Shown here: positions 8,203-17,428 of the stretch, piece after piece
Position numbering within the stretch: the stretch's first letter is position 1
How the letters are laid out: each line of letters begins with the position of its first letter
DNA from: JBKHDT01 sp046541195
GTDB lineage: Bacteria; Pseudomonadota; Gammaproteobacteria; Halothiobacillales; Halothiobacillaceae
NCBI GenBank assembly: GCA_046541195.1
Contig: JBKHDT010000001.1
Span: 17,489 to 81,488 of the forward strand
Length of the DNA stretch: 64,000 nucleotides
Direction of reading: 5' to 3'
The notes under the pieces: generated by a model
What the model saw: the letters and a program-made list of their open reading frames with translations, nothing else
Database searches by the model: none
Told to the model about the DNA's origin: nothing
Translations under genes and position numbers: made by a program

Positions 8203-9579
8203 TCAGCCCTGGCCGGGCAGGTTGCGGGCAATCAGCCCGAAGCGCCCGCCCACGCCGGCCGGCATGGGCAGGCGCACCCGATAACCGCCGCCGGGCGCCG
8301 CGTCCATGGGACGGCCCTGCAGGTCCTGCATCCATTCGAGTCGGGTATCCCGGTTGCCCTCGGGCAACAGGAAGGTGATCTGGTCACCGACCTGCAGCTT
8401 GTTCTTGATATCGACCTCGACCCAGCCGGCCTCGGGATCGGCCCCGGTTACCTCGCCGACGAACTGCTGGATGCGGTTGCTGGACACGCCTTCCAGGTAG
8501 TTCTGGTACTCCTGCGTGTGGTGACGCTTGTAGAACCCGTCCGTGTAGCCGCGGTTCGCGAGGTTGTCCAGCTCGGCGATCAGTCCCGGATCGAAAGGCT
8601 TGCCGGCCACCGCATCGTCAATGGCGCGCCGGTAGACCTGTGCGGTTCGTGCGACGTAATAATGCGATTTGGTACGCCCCTCGATCTTGAGACAGTCCAC
8701 CCCGATCCGGGTCAGTTCGTGCACATGCTCGACGGCACGCAGGTCGCGGGAATTCATGATGTAGGTCCCGTGCTCGTCCTCCATCACCGGCATGAGTTCG
8801 CCCGGGCGGCTGGCTTCCTCCAGGAAATACACCTGGTCGGCCAGCGGATGCCGCTGTTGCGCCGCCGGGCCCTGGTCCATGGGGTTGGCCGCATGCAGGG
8901 CCTCGAGGCCGATCACCTGCGCCTGGTCCGCCGGGCGAACCACGCCGGCGATGTCCTCTTCGGCCGCGGTGGTCTTGTATTCCCAGCGACAGGCATTGGT
9001 ACAGGTGCCCTGGTTCGGGTCGCGGTGGTTGAAGTAGCCCGACAGCAGGCAGCGGCCGGAATAGGCGATGCACAGGGCCCCGTGCACGAAGACCTCCAGC
9101 TCCGTGTCCGGACAGGCATCGCGGATCTGGCGGATCTCCTCGAGCGACAGCTCCCGGGAAAGGATCACCCGCTCGACGCCCACCGATTGCCAGAACTGGA
9201 CCGAGGCGTGATTGACCGTATTGGCCTGCACCGACAGGTGGATCGGCATGTCCGGCCACTGGCGGCGCACCATCATGATCAGGCCGGGATCGGCCATGAT
9301 CAGCGCATCCGGCTGCATGTCGATCACCGGCTGCATGTCCTTGATAAAGGTCTTCAGCTTGGCGTTGTGCGGCGACAGGTTGACCGTCACGAAAAACTGC
9401 TTGCCGGCCGCGTGCGCCTCGTCGATGCCGATCCTGAGGTTGTCTTCCAGAAAGTCGTTGTTGCGTACCCGCAGGCTGTAGCGTGGCAACCCCGCGTAGA
9501 CGGCATCCGCCCCGTAGGCGAATGCGTACCGCATGGACTTGAGTGTGCCGGCAGGCGAAAGCAGTTCAGGGGATTTCAT
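8203..9579 (-). CDS. trhP: tRNA U34 hydroxylation protein TrhP (U32 peptidase-like)
   Basis: A 458-residue member of the U32 family, the YegQ/TrhP type, involved in prephenate-dependent 5-hydroxylation of uridine 34 in tRNA. Visible signatures are ELLSPAGTLKSMRYAFAYGA at the N-terminus, the U32 signature with clustered cysteines (CIAYSGRCLLSGYF and GTCTNACRWEYK), EDEHGTYIMNSRDLRA, and a C-terminal small beta domain. The ATG was chosen because the family begins MKSPELLSPAG; the longer open frame is a shadow of queG. It sits between queG and lptF on the same strand; its neighbour queG also acts on the tRNA wobble base. Confidence 0.92.
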   Translation of the reverse strand: MKSPELLSPAGTLKSMRYAFAYGADAVYAGLPRYSLRVRNNDFLEDNLRIGIDEAHAAGKQFFVTVNLSPHNAKLKTFIKDMQPVIDMQPDALIMADPGLIMMVRRQWPDMPIHLSVQANTVNHASVQFWQSVGVERVILSRELSLEEIRQIRDACPDTELEVFVHGALCIAYSGRCLLSGYFNHRDPNQGTCTNACRWEYKTTAAEEDIAGVVRPADQAQVIGLEALHAANPMDQGPAAQQRHPLADQVYFLEEASRPGELMPVMEDEHGTYIMNSRDLRAVEHVHELTRIGVDCLKIEGRTKSHYYVARTAQVYRRAIDDAVAGKPFDPGLIAELDNLANRGYTDGFYKRHHTQEYQNYLEGVSSNRIQQFVGEVTGADPEAGWVEVDIKNKLQVGDQITFLLPEGNRDTRLEWMQDLQGRPMDAAPGGGYRVRLPMPAGVGGRFGLIARNLPGQG

Positions 9580-9712
9580 GGGCGTGCGGTCAGAAAATCG
9601 GAAACAATCCGTCATTGTACTGCCTGGCAGGAGAATTGCTGAACCGGCCGCAACACCGGCTGACCCCTGGTTTTTCAGGTTCATTCCGCTGCAATCCGGG
9701 GGTGCGGATCGT

Positions 9713-10795
9713 TCAGAGCAGTCCGCGCTGGACGGCCAGTGCCCATTGAATATGCTCGACCAGCAGCGGACCGGCATCGGGCAGCCGGCTTTGCAGTGCC
9801 CGAACCGCGCGCGCGTCCGGCGGGGCGTTGCCCAGAGCCACGGCCAGGTTGCGCTGCCAGCGTTCATGCCCAATCCGGCGGATGGCCGAGCCGGCCATCC
9901 GCTCCAGAAACTGGGCCTCGGTCCAGCCGAACAGTTCAACCAAGTCGGGATTGTCCAGCCCGTGCCGGGCGCGAAAGTCCGCTTCCTCGCTCGCTCGGGC
10001 GAAGCGGTTCCAGGGGCAGACCAGCTGGCAGTCGTCGCAGCCATAGATCCGGTTTCCCATCGGTCGACGAAATTCCTGGGGAATCGGACCATCCAGCTCG
10101 ATGGTCAGATAGGAAATGCACCGGCGGGCATCCACCACGCCATCAGCGACGATCGCGCCGGTCGGACAGACATCGATGCAGGCGGTGCAGTGACCACAGT
10201 GGGCCGACGCAGGAGCGTCGGCAGGCAGCGGCAGGTTCGTGAACAATTCGCCCAGAAAGAACCACGAGCCCGCCTCACGGCTCAGGACGAGACTGTGCTT
10301 GCCCTTCCAGCCCAGTCCCGCCTTTTCCGCGATGACCGTCTCCATCACCGGCGCACTGTCTGTGAAGGCACGATGCAACAGCAGATGCCCCGTCTCCTGC
10401 AGGCGGGCGCGCAGTCGCTCGGCCAGTTTCTGCAATCGCTGGCGCAGGATCTTGTGGTAATCGCGCCCCAGCGCGTAACGCGAGACATATCCCTTGCGCG
10501 GGTCGGCCAGAACCTTGCGCGGCACCTCGGCCAGCGGGGGCAGGTAGTCCATCCGCACGGAAATGATGCTGACCGTGCCCGGCAACAACTCGGTGGGTCG
10601 CGCCCGCCTGAGGCCGTGCCGCGCCATGTAGTCCATCTCGCCGTGAAAACCCTGCTCGAGCCAGTTCAGGAGCCCGGGTTCGGCGTGGGCCAGGTCGGTG
10701 TCGGTGATTCCCACGCCCGTGAACCCCAGCGCACGGGCCTCCCGGCGAATCCACTCGGAAACCGCCAGCGACTCGGGGGGCAGGACATCGTTCAT
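9713..10795 (-). CDS. queG: Epoxyqueuosine reductase QueG
   Basis: A 360-residue cobalamin-dependent enzyme that reduces epoxyqueuosine to queuosine in the tRNA wobble position. It shows two ferredoxin-type 4Fe-4S motifs, CGHCTACIDVCPTGAI and CDDCQLVCPWN, and a C-terminal HEAT-like stretch (IGHERWQRNLAVALGNA). The start ATG overlaps the crcB stop by 4 bp; further upstream sequence in this frame belongs to crcB in another frame. It follows crcB in the lolA-rarA-crcB-queG chain. Confidence 0.95.
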   Translation of the reverse strand: MNDVLPPESLAVSEWIRREARALGFTGVGITDTDLAHAEPGLLNWLEQGFHGEMDYMARHGLRRARPTELLPGTVSIISVRMDYLPPLAEVPRKVLADPRKGYVSRYALGRDYHKILRQRLQKLAERLRARLQETGHLLLHRAFTDSAPVMETVIAEKAGLGWKGKHSLVLSREAGSWFFLGELFTNLPLPADAPASAHCGHCTACIDVCPTGAIVADGVVDARRCISYLTIELDGPIPQEFRRPMGNRIYGCDDCQLVCPWNRFARASEEADFRARHGLDNPDLVELFGWTEAQFLERMAGSAIRRIGHERWQRNLAVALGNAPPDARAVRALQSRLPDAGPLLVEHIQWALAVQRGLL

Positions 10796-11169
10796 GCGAG
10801 CCGCTCGGCCAGCAGCATCCCCGCACGCGCCCCGGCAAGACACAGGAGCACCGTGCCGACGACGTACAGGGCGGCCAGGAACCACTGGTTGCGGCCCATC
10901 AATGCCAGCGCGTCGATGGAAAACGCGGAAAAGGTCGTGAATGCACCCAGAAAGCCGGTGAGTACCGCGATCCGGTATTCGATCGGCCAGGCCCAGCGCG
11001 TGGTCAGCCAGACGGCCAGAAACCCCATCAGCGCCGAGCCGATCACGTTCACGGCCAGGGTGCCGAAGGGAAAGCCCCGACCGAACCAGTGCATCAGCAG
11101 GCCGGTCAGCCCGAACCGGGCCATCGCGCCAAGTGCGCCGGCCAGGCCGACAAGCAGATAGAGTTTCAC
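10792..11169 (-). CDS. crcB: Fluoride ion channel CrcB/FluC
   Basis: A 125-residue four-helix membrane protein of normal FluC length. It carries the family motifs GGALGAMARF-like (AGALGAMARFGLT), FPFGTLAVNVIGSALMGF, and TGFLGAFTTFSAFSID. It forms a dimeric channel that exports fluoride. It overlaps rarA upstream and queG downstream by 4 bp each, so expression is probably constitutive with the operon. I see no fluoride riboswitch nearby. Confidence 0.95.
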   Translation of the reverse strand: MKLYLLVGLAGALGAMARFGLTGLLMHWFGRGFPFGTLAVNVIGSALMGFLAVWLTTRWAWPIEYRIAVLTGFLGAFTTFSAFSIDALALMGRNQWFLAALYVVGTVLLCLAGARAGMLLAERLA

Positions 11170-12506
11170 TCACCCGCTCCCCGGCCACGCCCCTCGGCGC
11201 GGGCCGTCTCGTTCAATCGCGCCAGGCGTTCGAGCTTTTCCGCGATACGGATTTCAAGACCCCGCGGCACCGGTTGGTAATACCGCCGCCCCGCCAGGGG
11301 TTCGGGCAGGTAGGTTTCACCCGCGGCAAAGCCTTCGCCCTCGTCATGGGCATAGCGGTATCCTGCCCCCCAGCCTTCGCGCTTCATCAGGCCCGTGGGC
11401 GCATTGCGCAGGTGCATCGGCACCGGCAGCGAGCCCGATTCGCGGGCATCCTTCATCGCCGCCTGGTGTGCGACGTAGACGGCATTGCTCTTGGGTGCAC
11501 AGGCCAGATAGATCGCCACCTGGGTCAGCATCAGTTCGCCCTCGGGGGATCCGAGGCGCTCATGGGCCTGCCAGGCGTCGATGGCCAGCGTCAGCGCACG
11601 TGGATCGGCATTGCCGATATCCTCGCTGGCCATCCGGACCAGTCGCCGCGCCAGGTAGGCCGGATCGGCCCCGCCATCGATCATGCGCGCCAGCCAGTAG
11701 GCCGCCGCATCGGGGTCCGAGCCCCGCACCGACTTGTGCAGGGCGGAGATCTGGTCATAGAACTCGTCGCCGCCCTTGTCGAAGCGATTCGGACCGGCTC
11801 GGGTGACCTCGTCGAGGATCTGCTCGTCGAGCACCCCGTTGCGCTCGGCGGCCAGGGTGGCGGCAATCTCCAGCAGAATCAGGGCGCGCCGGGCATCGCC
11901 ATCGGCGACCCGGGCGATCCGTGACACCGCCTCCGGCCCGGTCTTCAGTCCCGCACCGCCCAGACCACGTTCGGCATCCGCCAGCGCCGTATGCAGCAGT
12001 GTCTCGATGTCCGCCGGCGCCAGAGACTGAAGGATGTACACCCGTGCCCGCGAGAGCAGCGCGTTGTTCAGCGAAAAGGACGGGTTCTCGGTCGTCGCGC
12101 CGATCAGGGTCAGCAACCCCTCCTCCACGGCGGGAAGCAGGGCATCCTGCTGGGCCTTGTTGAACCGGTGGATCTCGTCGATGAAAAGCACCGTGCGTCG
12201 AGGCAGCAGGCCACGCGCGGTCTCGATCGATTCGCGGATATCCCGGACCCCGGCCATGACCGCGGAGATCGCCAGCCAGTCGGCTCCCGCCTGGCTGGCC
12301 ATCACCCGCGCCAGGGTGGTCTTGCCCACCCCCGGCGGGCCCCAGAGAATCAGCGAGTGCAACTGGCCGCGCTCCACGGCCAGTCGCAGCGGCTGGCCCT
12401 TGCCGACCAGCGACTGCTGCCCGACCACCTCGTCCAGCGTCCGCGGGCGCATCCGCTCGGGAAGCGGGCGCAAATCGGGCCCCTCGTGCGCAAACAGGTC
12501 GGCCAT
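11166..12506 (-). CDS. rarA: Replication-associated recombination protein RarA (MgsA) ATPase
   Basis: A 446-residue AAA+ clamp-loader-like ATPase. Walker A is GPPGVGKTT, Walker B is LFIDEIHRFNKAQQD, sensor 1 is GATTENPSF, and the C-terminal tetramerisation domain includes IGNADPRALTLA and the conserved PKSNAVYVAHQAA segment. RarA acts at stalled replication forks with SSB. Its start overlaps the lolA stop (TGATG), as in the lolA-rarA pair of many gammaproteobacteria. Confidence 0.96.
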   Translation of the reverse strand: MADLFAHEGPDLRPLPERMRPRTLDEVVGQQSLVGKGQPLRLAVERGQLHSLILWGPPGVGKTTLARVMASQAGADWLAISAVMAGVRDIRESIETARGLLPRRTVLFIDEIHRFNKAQQDALLPAVEEGLLTLIGATTENPSFSLNNALLSRARVYILQSLAPADIETLLHTALADAERGLGGAGLKTGPEAVSRIARVADGDARRALILLEIAATLAAERNGVLDEQILDEVTRAGPNRFDKGGDEFYDQISALHKSVRGSDPDAAAYWLARMIDGGADPAYLARRLVRMASEDIGNADPRALTLAIDAWQAHERLGSPEGELMLTQVAIYLACAPKSNAVYVAHQAAMKDARESGSLPVPMHLRNAPTGLMKREGWGAGYRYAHDEGEGFAAGETYLPEPLAGRRYYQPVPRGLEIRIAEKLERLARLNETARAEGRGRGAGE

Positions 12507-13114
12507 CAGCGACCCTCGACGACCTCCACGCCCTCGGGCGGGGTGAAGTCGAACTGCTCCGAGGCGACGGGCTCGTTGATCACCCGGTCGAAGAACCGAA
12601 CCTGGGTGGCGTTCTCGAAGGCGTCGATCAGCCGCATGCTGGAAAGGCCTTCATCGTCGACGGAAATCAGGATCTGCGCGAAATCCGACACATCTTGTCG
12701 CGGACGCACCCGGTACCACCGGGCCTCGTCATCATCCATCTCCACCGGTTCGACCTTGAACACCTCGTCCAGCGGCTGCTCATCCATCAGCACCATGATC
12801 GGCGAGCTGTCGACGCTGCCGGTCAGCGGCTTGCGCGTGGCCTGTTCAAGATCGGGATCGAACACCCAGAGCCACTCGCCGTCGGATACCAGCTCCTGAA
12901 CATAGGGGCGCTCGTAGGTCCAGCGAAACCGCCCCGGCCGCTGAAGAATCACCTGCCCGCTCGAAAACTGCATGCGCTTGCCCTGCGGGTCCCGCTGCAA
13001 CTGCTCGAACCGTGCCGAATAGGTTTCGAGCCCGGAGACGAAATCCGTCAGGGAACGCGGTTCGGCCAGCCCGGAGGCCATGGGCGCCAGAACCAGCGCC
13101 CAGGCGAAGAGCAT
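12506..13114 (-). CDS. lolA: Outer-membrane lipoprotein carrier protein LolA
   Basis: A 202-residue periplasmic carrier for lipoproteins. It has a signal peptide (MLFAWALVLAPMASGLA), then LTDFVSGLETYSARFEQL and the LolA core with QRPGRFRWTYERPYVQELVSDG and WVFDPDLEQ. The start is uncertain. The ATG at 13114 lacks a well-placed ribosome binding site and a positive n-region, while an in-frame CTG at 13126 has GAGG 6 nt upstream and would add Leu-Ile-Ser-Arg, giving a more normal signal peptide. Sequence further upstream is an intergenic repeat, so the longest open frame is not real. Confidence 0.92.
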   Translation of the reverse strand: MLFAWALVLAPMASGLAEPRSLTDFVSGLETYSARFEQLQRDPQGKRMQFSSGQVILQRPGRFRWTYERPYVQELVSDGEWLWVFDPDLEQATRKPLTGSVDSSPIMVLMDEQPLDEVFKVEPVEMDDDEARWYRVRPRQDVSDFAQILISVDDEGLSSMRLIDAFENATQVRFFDRVINEPVASEQFDFTPPEGVEVVEGR

Positions 13115-13138
13115 CCTGGAAATCAGCGCAATCCTCGG

Positions 13139-13290
13139 GGCCGCTCTGCATGCCCGCAGAGCGTCCCACGCGGGGCGTGGTAGCCGTGCCGCAGCAGGGC
13201 GCAGGCCAGCAAATCGCAGCGCACGGGCCGGGCAGGCATCGGCCCGCGCGTTACCGCGCGAGCCCCCGAGTGGCTTCGTGCGGCGTTTTC
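13139..13290 (-). repeat. Dispersed intergenic repeat, copy 3
   Basis: Reverse orientation, just upstream of lolA. On the minus strand: left module CCGCACGAAG (13283-13274), central module GCGGTAACGCGCGGGC (13258-13243), third module TGGCCTGCGCC (13208-13198), right module GGGCATGCAGAGC (13155-13143). Total A-to-D span is 141 nt, as in other copies. It lies between the likely lolA promoter and the gene, so it would be part of the 5' leader. Confidence 0.75.
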
Positions 13291-13439
13291 TTTGAAAACA
13301 GGTCAACATGATCGCGCCTTAAAATTGCGTCGTGAGGACACCGCACGCAGTGCGGCGACGGCTGGCCGGGGGAGAATCCCGCCCCGTCTGCCCCGCCGGA
13401 GCCTCAGGCGCCCGGCAAGACAGCGACAGGGCATTGGCG

Positions 13440-13445
13440 ATTATA
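13440..13445 (-). promoter_or_regulatory. Candidate -10 box for the lolA operon
   Basis: A perfect TATAAT on the minus strand in the ftsK-lolA gap. No good -35 hexamer lies at 17 bp (the region is G-rich), so this is only a candidate. If real, the leader would be over 300 nt and contain repeat copy 3. Confidence 0.35.
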
Positions 13446-13476
13446 TCCCACACCCAGGCCCCTCCCTGACCGGCAA

Positions 13477-15900
13477 TCAGGCCTTGGGCGGTGGCGGCGC
13501 CAGAACTTCCCGCGAACCATTGGGCTGCAGCGGACCGACAATGCCGGCAACCTCCATTTCCTCGACCAGGCGCGCAGAGCGGTTGTACCCGATCTTGAGG
13601 CGTCGCTGGACGTAGGAGATCGAGGCCTTGCGGCTTTCGGTAACGATCGCAACCGCCTGGTCGTAGAGCTCGTCCTGTTCCCCGCCCTCGGGGCCGGCCG
13701 GTCGCTCGCCCGGCAACGCCACCGCCGCCGACTGGTCGTCGAGAATGTCGTCGATGTAATCCGGCTCGCCGAGGCTCTTGAGCGCCTCGACTACCCGGTG
13801 GACCTCGTCATCGGACACGAATGCCCCGTGAACGCGCATTGGCATGGCCGTCCCTGGCGGCAGGTACAGCATGTCGCCGTGACCGAGCAGCGCCTCGGCC
13901 CCCATCTGGTCGAGGATGGTGCGCGAATCGACCTTCGACGAGACCTGAAAGGCCATGCGCGTGGGAATATTGGCCTTGATCAGGCCGGTAATCACGTCCA
14001 CCGACGGCCGCTGGGTCGCCAGGATCAGGTGGATTCCGGCTGCACGGGCCTTCTGGGCCAGCCGGGCGATCAGTTCCTCGACCTTCTTGCCGACCACCAT
14101 CATCATGTCCGCGAACTCGTCCACCACCACGACGATGTAAGGCATGGGTTCAAGTTCGGGCGGCGGCAGGTCGGGGTCGAGTGCCTCGGCATGGTTGTGC
14201 AGCGGATCGACCAGCGGCTCTCCGGCCTCGCGGGCCGCCCGGATCTTGGCGTTGGCCCCGGCAATATTGCGCACCCCGAGCGCCGCCATCGTCTGATAGC
14301 GCCGTTCCATCTCGCCGACCGCCCAGCGCAATGCGTTGGCAGCCTCCTTCATGTCGGTGACCACCGGGGCCAGCAGGTGCGGAATGCCCTCGTAAACCGA
14401 CAGTTCCAGCATCTTGGGGTCGATCAGGATCAGCCGGGCCTCTTCCGGCGTCGTCTTGAACAGGATGCTGAGAATCATCGCATTGACCCCCACGGACTTG
14501 CCCGACCCGGTCGTGCCCGCCACCAGCAGGTGCGGCATTCGCGCCAGGTCGGCCACCACCGGTGCACCGCCGATATCCTTGCCGAGCCCAAGCGTCAGCG
14601 GCGCCTTGGCATCGACATACTTCGCCGACTCAAGCACCTCCCGCAGCGCGATGATCTCCCGCTTGTGGTTGGGAATTTCCAGGCCGACGGTGGACTTGCC
14701 GGGAATCACCTCGACCACCCGCACCGAGACGGTCGACAGCGCCCGGGCGAGATCCTTCGCGAGATTGGAAATCTGACTGACCTTGACCCCCGGTGCCGGC
14801 TCCAGCTCGAAGCGGGTGATCACGGGGCCCGGATGCGCCTCGACCACGGTGACGTGGACGCCAAACTCGGAAAGCCGCTCCTCGATCAGCCGGGACATGG
14901 CCCGCAAGGCCTCGTCACTGTAGCCGGACTCGGTGCGCACCGCCGGATCGAGCAACTTGAGACTCGGACGCCCGTCCTTCAGGGCGTTCTTCATCGGCAC
15001 GGGTTTCCTTTCGGGCCGGGATTCGGCCCGGGTGTCCGCCTGCTTTTCCTCCGGGCGCCGGCCCAGGCGCAACCCTTTGCGGGCCTTCGAGGGCTCGGCC
15101 ACCGGCTCGGAATGCTCAGGCAAACCCGCAGGCAATATCGACCCGGACTCGATGGGCGGCGGATCTGCGGTCGGCTTCGCGGACGGGGAAAAGCCCGATT
15201 CCTCGACCGCATCATGGTGCGTGGTTTCCTTTCGCACGGGCCCTTCCAGTCGCTCTACCAGCCGCTTGAGTCCGAAAAGGCCACGCCGCGCCCCGTCATA
15301 CAGCCCCAGGGTGGCGGCACCCACCACGTCCACCAACCCGAGCCAGGACAGGCCCGTCATGGCGGTCACGGCAATCATCAGGCAGGGCAGAAGCAGCAAG
15401 GTGGCACCAAGTCCGCCGAGGTATTCGACCAGCGGTACCGCGAGGACACGACCGACCAGTCCACCCGCACCGATCTGCTCCAGCCGGGCGGGCGGCACGC
15501 CATGAATCTGAACCAGGATGGCGGTCCCGATGACAAACAGCACAAAGCCGCCGAATTGCAGCGAATGGGCCCAGGAGAACAGCGGCTGGTCATGACGTAT
15601 CGACCAGAACACCCGCAGGGCCACCAACCCCAGCCCGACCGGCAGCGCGTAGGCACCGAAACCCAGCAGGAAGCGCAGCGAATCGGCCACCCAGGCGCCG
15701 ACCACCCCGATGGCGTTGGAGACGGCCTCGCCGGTTCCGGTGGAGGTCCATCCTGGGTCGGCCGGATCGTAGGTGGCCAGCGAAACGGCCAGCATGGCGG
15801 CAACTGCCAGCGAAACAAGCAGAAGCAGCTCGCGTCCGAAACGTCCGGGCCGATACACAGCCGGCGTGTGGTTTTCCTGCTTGTCTTTGGCTCGTTTCAT
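13477..15900 (-). CDS. ftsK: DNA translocase FtsK
   Basis: An 807-residue FtsK/SpoIIIE translocase. Four or so membrane helices occupy residues about 20-190. A short variable proline/charged linker follows (about 200-310), then the motor domain with Walker A GTTGSGKSVGVNAM, Walker B IVVVVDEFADMMMV and HLILATQRPSVDVITG. The C-terminal winged-helix gamma domain (YVQRRLKIGYNRSARLVEEME) recognises KOPS sites. FtsK couples septation to chromosome dimer resolution at dif. The ATG at 15900 (MKRAKDKQ) is preferred because the upstream frame runs through msrB. The linker is shorter than in E. coli FtsK (1329 residues). Confidence 0.96.
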   Translation of the reverse strand: MKRAKDKQENHTPAVYRPGRFGRELLLLVSLAVAAMLAVSLATYDPADPGWTSTGTGEAVSNAIGVVGAWVADSLRFLLGFGAYALPVGLGLVALRVFWSIRHDQPLFSWAHSLQFGGFVLFVIGTAILVQIHGVPPARLEQIGAGGLVGRVLAVPLVEYLGGLGATLLLLPCLMIAVTAMTGLSWLGLVDVVGAATLGLYDGARRGLFGLKRLVERLEGPVRKETTHHDAVEESGFSPSAKPTADPPPIESGSILPAGLPEHSEPVAEPSKARKGLRLGRRPEEKQADTRAESRPERKPVPMKNALKDGRPSLKLLDPAVRTESGYSDEALRAMSRLIEERLSEFGVHVTVVEAHPGPVITRFELEPAPGVKVSQISNLAKDLARALSTVSVRVVEVIPGKSTVGLEIPNHKREIIALREVLESAKYVDAKAPLTLGLGKDIGGAPVVADLARMPHLLVAGTTGSGKSVGVNAMILSILFKTTPEEARLILIDPKMLELSVYEGIPHLLAPVVTDMKEAANALRWAVGEMERRYQTMAALGVRNIAGANAKIRAAREAGEPLVDPLHNHAEALDPDLPPPELEPMPYIVVVVDEFADMMMVVGKKVEELIARLAQKARAAGIHLILATQRPSVDVITGLIKANIPTRMAFQVSSKVDSRTILDQMGAEALLGHGDMLYLPPGTAMPMRVHGAFVSDDEVHRVVEALKSLGEPDYIDDILDDQSAAVALPGERPAGPEGGEQDELYDQAVAIVTESRKASISYVQRRLKIGYNRSARLVEEMEVAGIVGPLQPNGSREVLAPPPPKA

Positions 15901-15951
15901 CAATATGTTAGGCGAACAACTTTTGAACAAACCCGAAGTATACATGCGGAC

Positions 15952-16353
15952 ATGAACAAGATCACCAGAACCGACGACCAGTGGCGTGCCCAGCTCACCG
16001 AGGAGCAATACCGGGTCTGTCGGCTTGGCGGTACCGAGCGTCCCTTTACCGGAGCGTACTGCCATCATCACGGCACGGGCGTTTTCCACTGCGTCTGCTG
16101 TGACGCCCCGCTGTTTGACTCCCGGGAGAAATTCGACTCGGGGACCGGCTGGCCAAGCTACCTTGCGCCGATCTCTGACGAAGCGGTGACCGAACAGACC
16201 GATCACAGTCATGGCATGACACGGACCGAGGTGCGTTGCGCGCGGTGTGACGCACACCTCGGCCATGTATTCGACGACGGCCCGCCGCCCACCGGCAAGC
16301 GTTACTGCATCAATTCGGTCTGCCTGAGCCTGCACGATTCAGGTGCCGGCTGA
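15952..16353 (+). CDS. msrB: Peptide methionine-R-sulfoxide reductase MsrB
   Basis: A 133-residue MsrB. It has two CxxC zinc motifs (CVCCDAP and CARCDAH), the FDSGTGWPSY substrate-binding motif, and the catalytic cysteine in GKRYCINS near the C-terminus. It reduces methionine-R-sulfoxide in oxidised proteins using thioredoxin. It is divergent from ftsK with a 51-bp spacer. The in-frame ATG at 15952 is used; the ATG at 15944 runs into a stop after three codons. Confidence 0.96.
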   Translation: MNKITRTDDQWRAQLTEEQYRVCRLGGTERPFTGAYCHHHGTGVFHCVCCDAPLFDSREKFDSGTGWPSYLAPISDEAVTEQTDHSHGMTRTEVRCARCDAHLGHVFDDGPPPTGKRYCINSVCLSLHDSGAG

Positions 16354-16581
16354 CAACCAGCGCGCGGACCCGAATCGGCCAGCCTGCAACGGCGCACCCA
16401 AGCGTCATTCAGACCGTCGAACTTGCCTTGACAGGCTTTGCCCGAGCCCGCAGCCGGGGCGGTCTGGCGGACCGTCCGGGATTTCCCGTTCCGGGTCCGG
16501 TGCAATTCGCGGGCACCGGGGGCAACGACCGCGCACCCGGTTCGCGGAGGGCGCCGGCGGGCGGACGGGCGAACCGCTGTC

Positions 16582-17151
16582 TCAGGGCAGCAACTGGTAG
16601 GCAACCGGATTGTCGGCACACAGGCCCAGCGCACACTCCAGCAGCGTGGAGACTCCATTGAGCAGCGCCAAAGCGGCGAACACCCAGAAGGCGCCGAGCG
16701 CAAGCCAGACCACGCGATGGTCCAGGTCCGAGAGATCATCAACGGTTTCGGCACAGCGCTCATCGCAGGCACGGTGCAGGAACAGCAACAGCGCAATGCC
16801 GAGAATGGTCACCCCGAACAGCACAAATGCCCAGGTATACAGGTGCAGCCCCAGAAACGGCGCCCCGAAGCTGCCGGAACCGGGGGTGACATGCAGCAGG
16901 ACCTGGCGGCCGGCAACCACCATCCCCATCAACGCGGCGACCAGAACGAGCGCGTAGTGGCGGGTCGACGGTCCGAAACGCAGGTTCATGGCCAGGCCGA
17001 AACCGGCCAGCACGAAGGCGGCGCGCTGCAACAGGCAAAGGGGACAGGGCAGCTCCTGAAAGAGCAGCTGGTCGACAAAGGCCAGCAGCAAAACGCCGGA
17101 AATACCGACTAGACCGAGTGCATTGAGCAGTACAAGGTTCTGGCGGGACAT
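16582..17151 (-). CDS. dsbB: Disulfide bond formation protein DsbB (variant with C-terminal Cys pair)
   Basis: A 189-residue four-helix inner-membrane protein that re-oxidises DsbA with quinone. The first periplasmic pair is CPLC (residues 36-39), preceded by QELP. The segment VLLHVTPGSGSFG followed by APFLGLHLYTWAF is typical of one DsbB subgroup. A further cysteine pair lies at the extreme C-terminus (ECALGLCADNP), with another (CDERC) in a loop, so the second redox pair is not where E. coli DsbB has it. The chosen ATG has AGGA upstream. It follows a DUF5993 gene and the cydDC exporter, whose product cysteine also affects periplasmic redox. Confidence 0.88.
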   Translation of the reverse strand: MSRQNLVLLNALGLVGISGVLLLAFVDQLLFQELPCPLCLLQRAAFVLAGFGLAMNLRFGPSTRHYALVLVAALMGMVVAGRQVLLHVTPGSGSFGAPFLGLHLYTWAFVLFGVTILGIALLLFLHRACDERCAETVDDLSDLDHRVVWLALGAFWVFAALALLNGVSTLLECALGLCADNPVAYQLLP

Positions 17152-17192
17152 CAGGTAGCTTCCTTGCGATGGGAACCGGTGGACGCGCATGG

Positions 17193-17348
17193 TCAGAACT
17201 GAAGCGAGAGACGGTCCGTGGCGTGCGCCAGGAACAGGACGAACACCCAGAGCAGCGAGCCCGCCCAGAGCCCGAGCGCCCAGCGCGGATGACCGAACCA
17301 GGCCGCGACCAGCCCGGCGAACAGGGTAAAGAACGGCAAGGCCATCAT
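17193..17348 (-). CDS. DUF5993 family small membrane protein
   Basis: A 51-residue protein beginning MMALPFFTLFAGLVAAW with two hydrophobic segments and the C-terminal motif HATDRLSLQF. This matches the DUF5993 pattern, often encoded beside this dsbB subtype. Two adjacent ATG codons follow GGGGGTG. It ends 42 bp before dsbB on the same strand. Its function is unknown; partnership with DsbB is inferred from co-occurrence and position. Confidence 0.8.
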   Translation of the reverse strand: MMALPFFTLFAGLVAAWFGHPRWALGLWAGSLLWVFVLFLAHATDRLSLQF

Positions 17349-17428
17349 GTGTGCCACCCCCGGCGTCGAATTTGTCCCACTATAGCAACTGTTGGTCCGA
17401 GCGACCGAGTCGTGTCTCCTGCCGCTGT

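Noticed and set aside
7339..9642. 767-residue plus-strand frame over lptF and trhP
   Set aside because: Antisense shadow spanning two clear genes; composition and lack of motifs argue against coding.
13798..15951. Plus-strand extension of msrB over ftsK
   Set aside because: MsrB homology begins only at 15952; the rest is antisense to ftsK.
15901..15951. Divergent promoter pair between ftsK and msrB
   Set aside because: TATACT/TATACA-like words are present but no -35 hexamer lies at acceptable spacing on either strand.
16354..16581. Possible tenth repeat copy between msrB and dsbB
   Set aside because: Some similar words occur, but none of the four modules is present at the right spacing.
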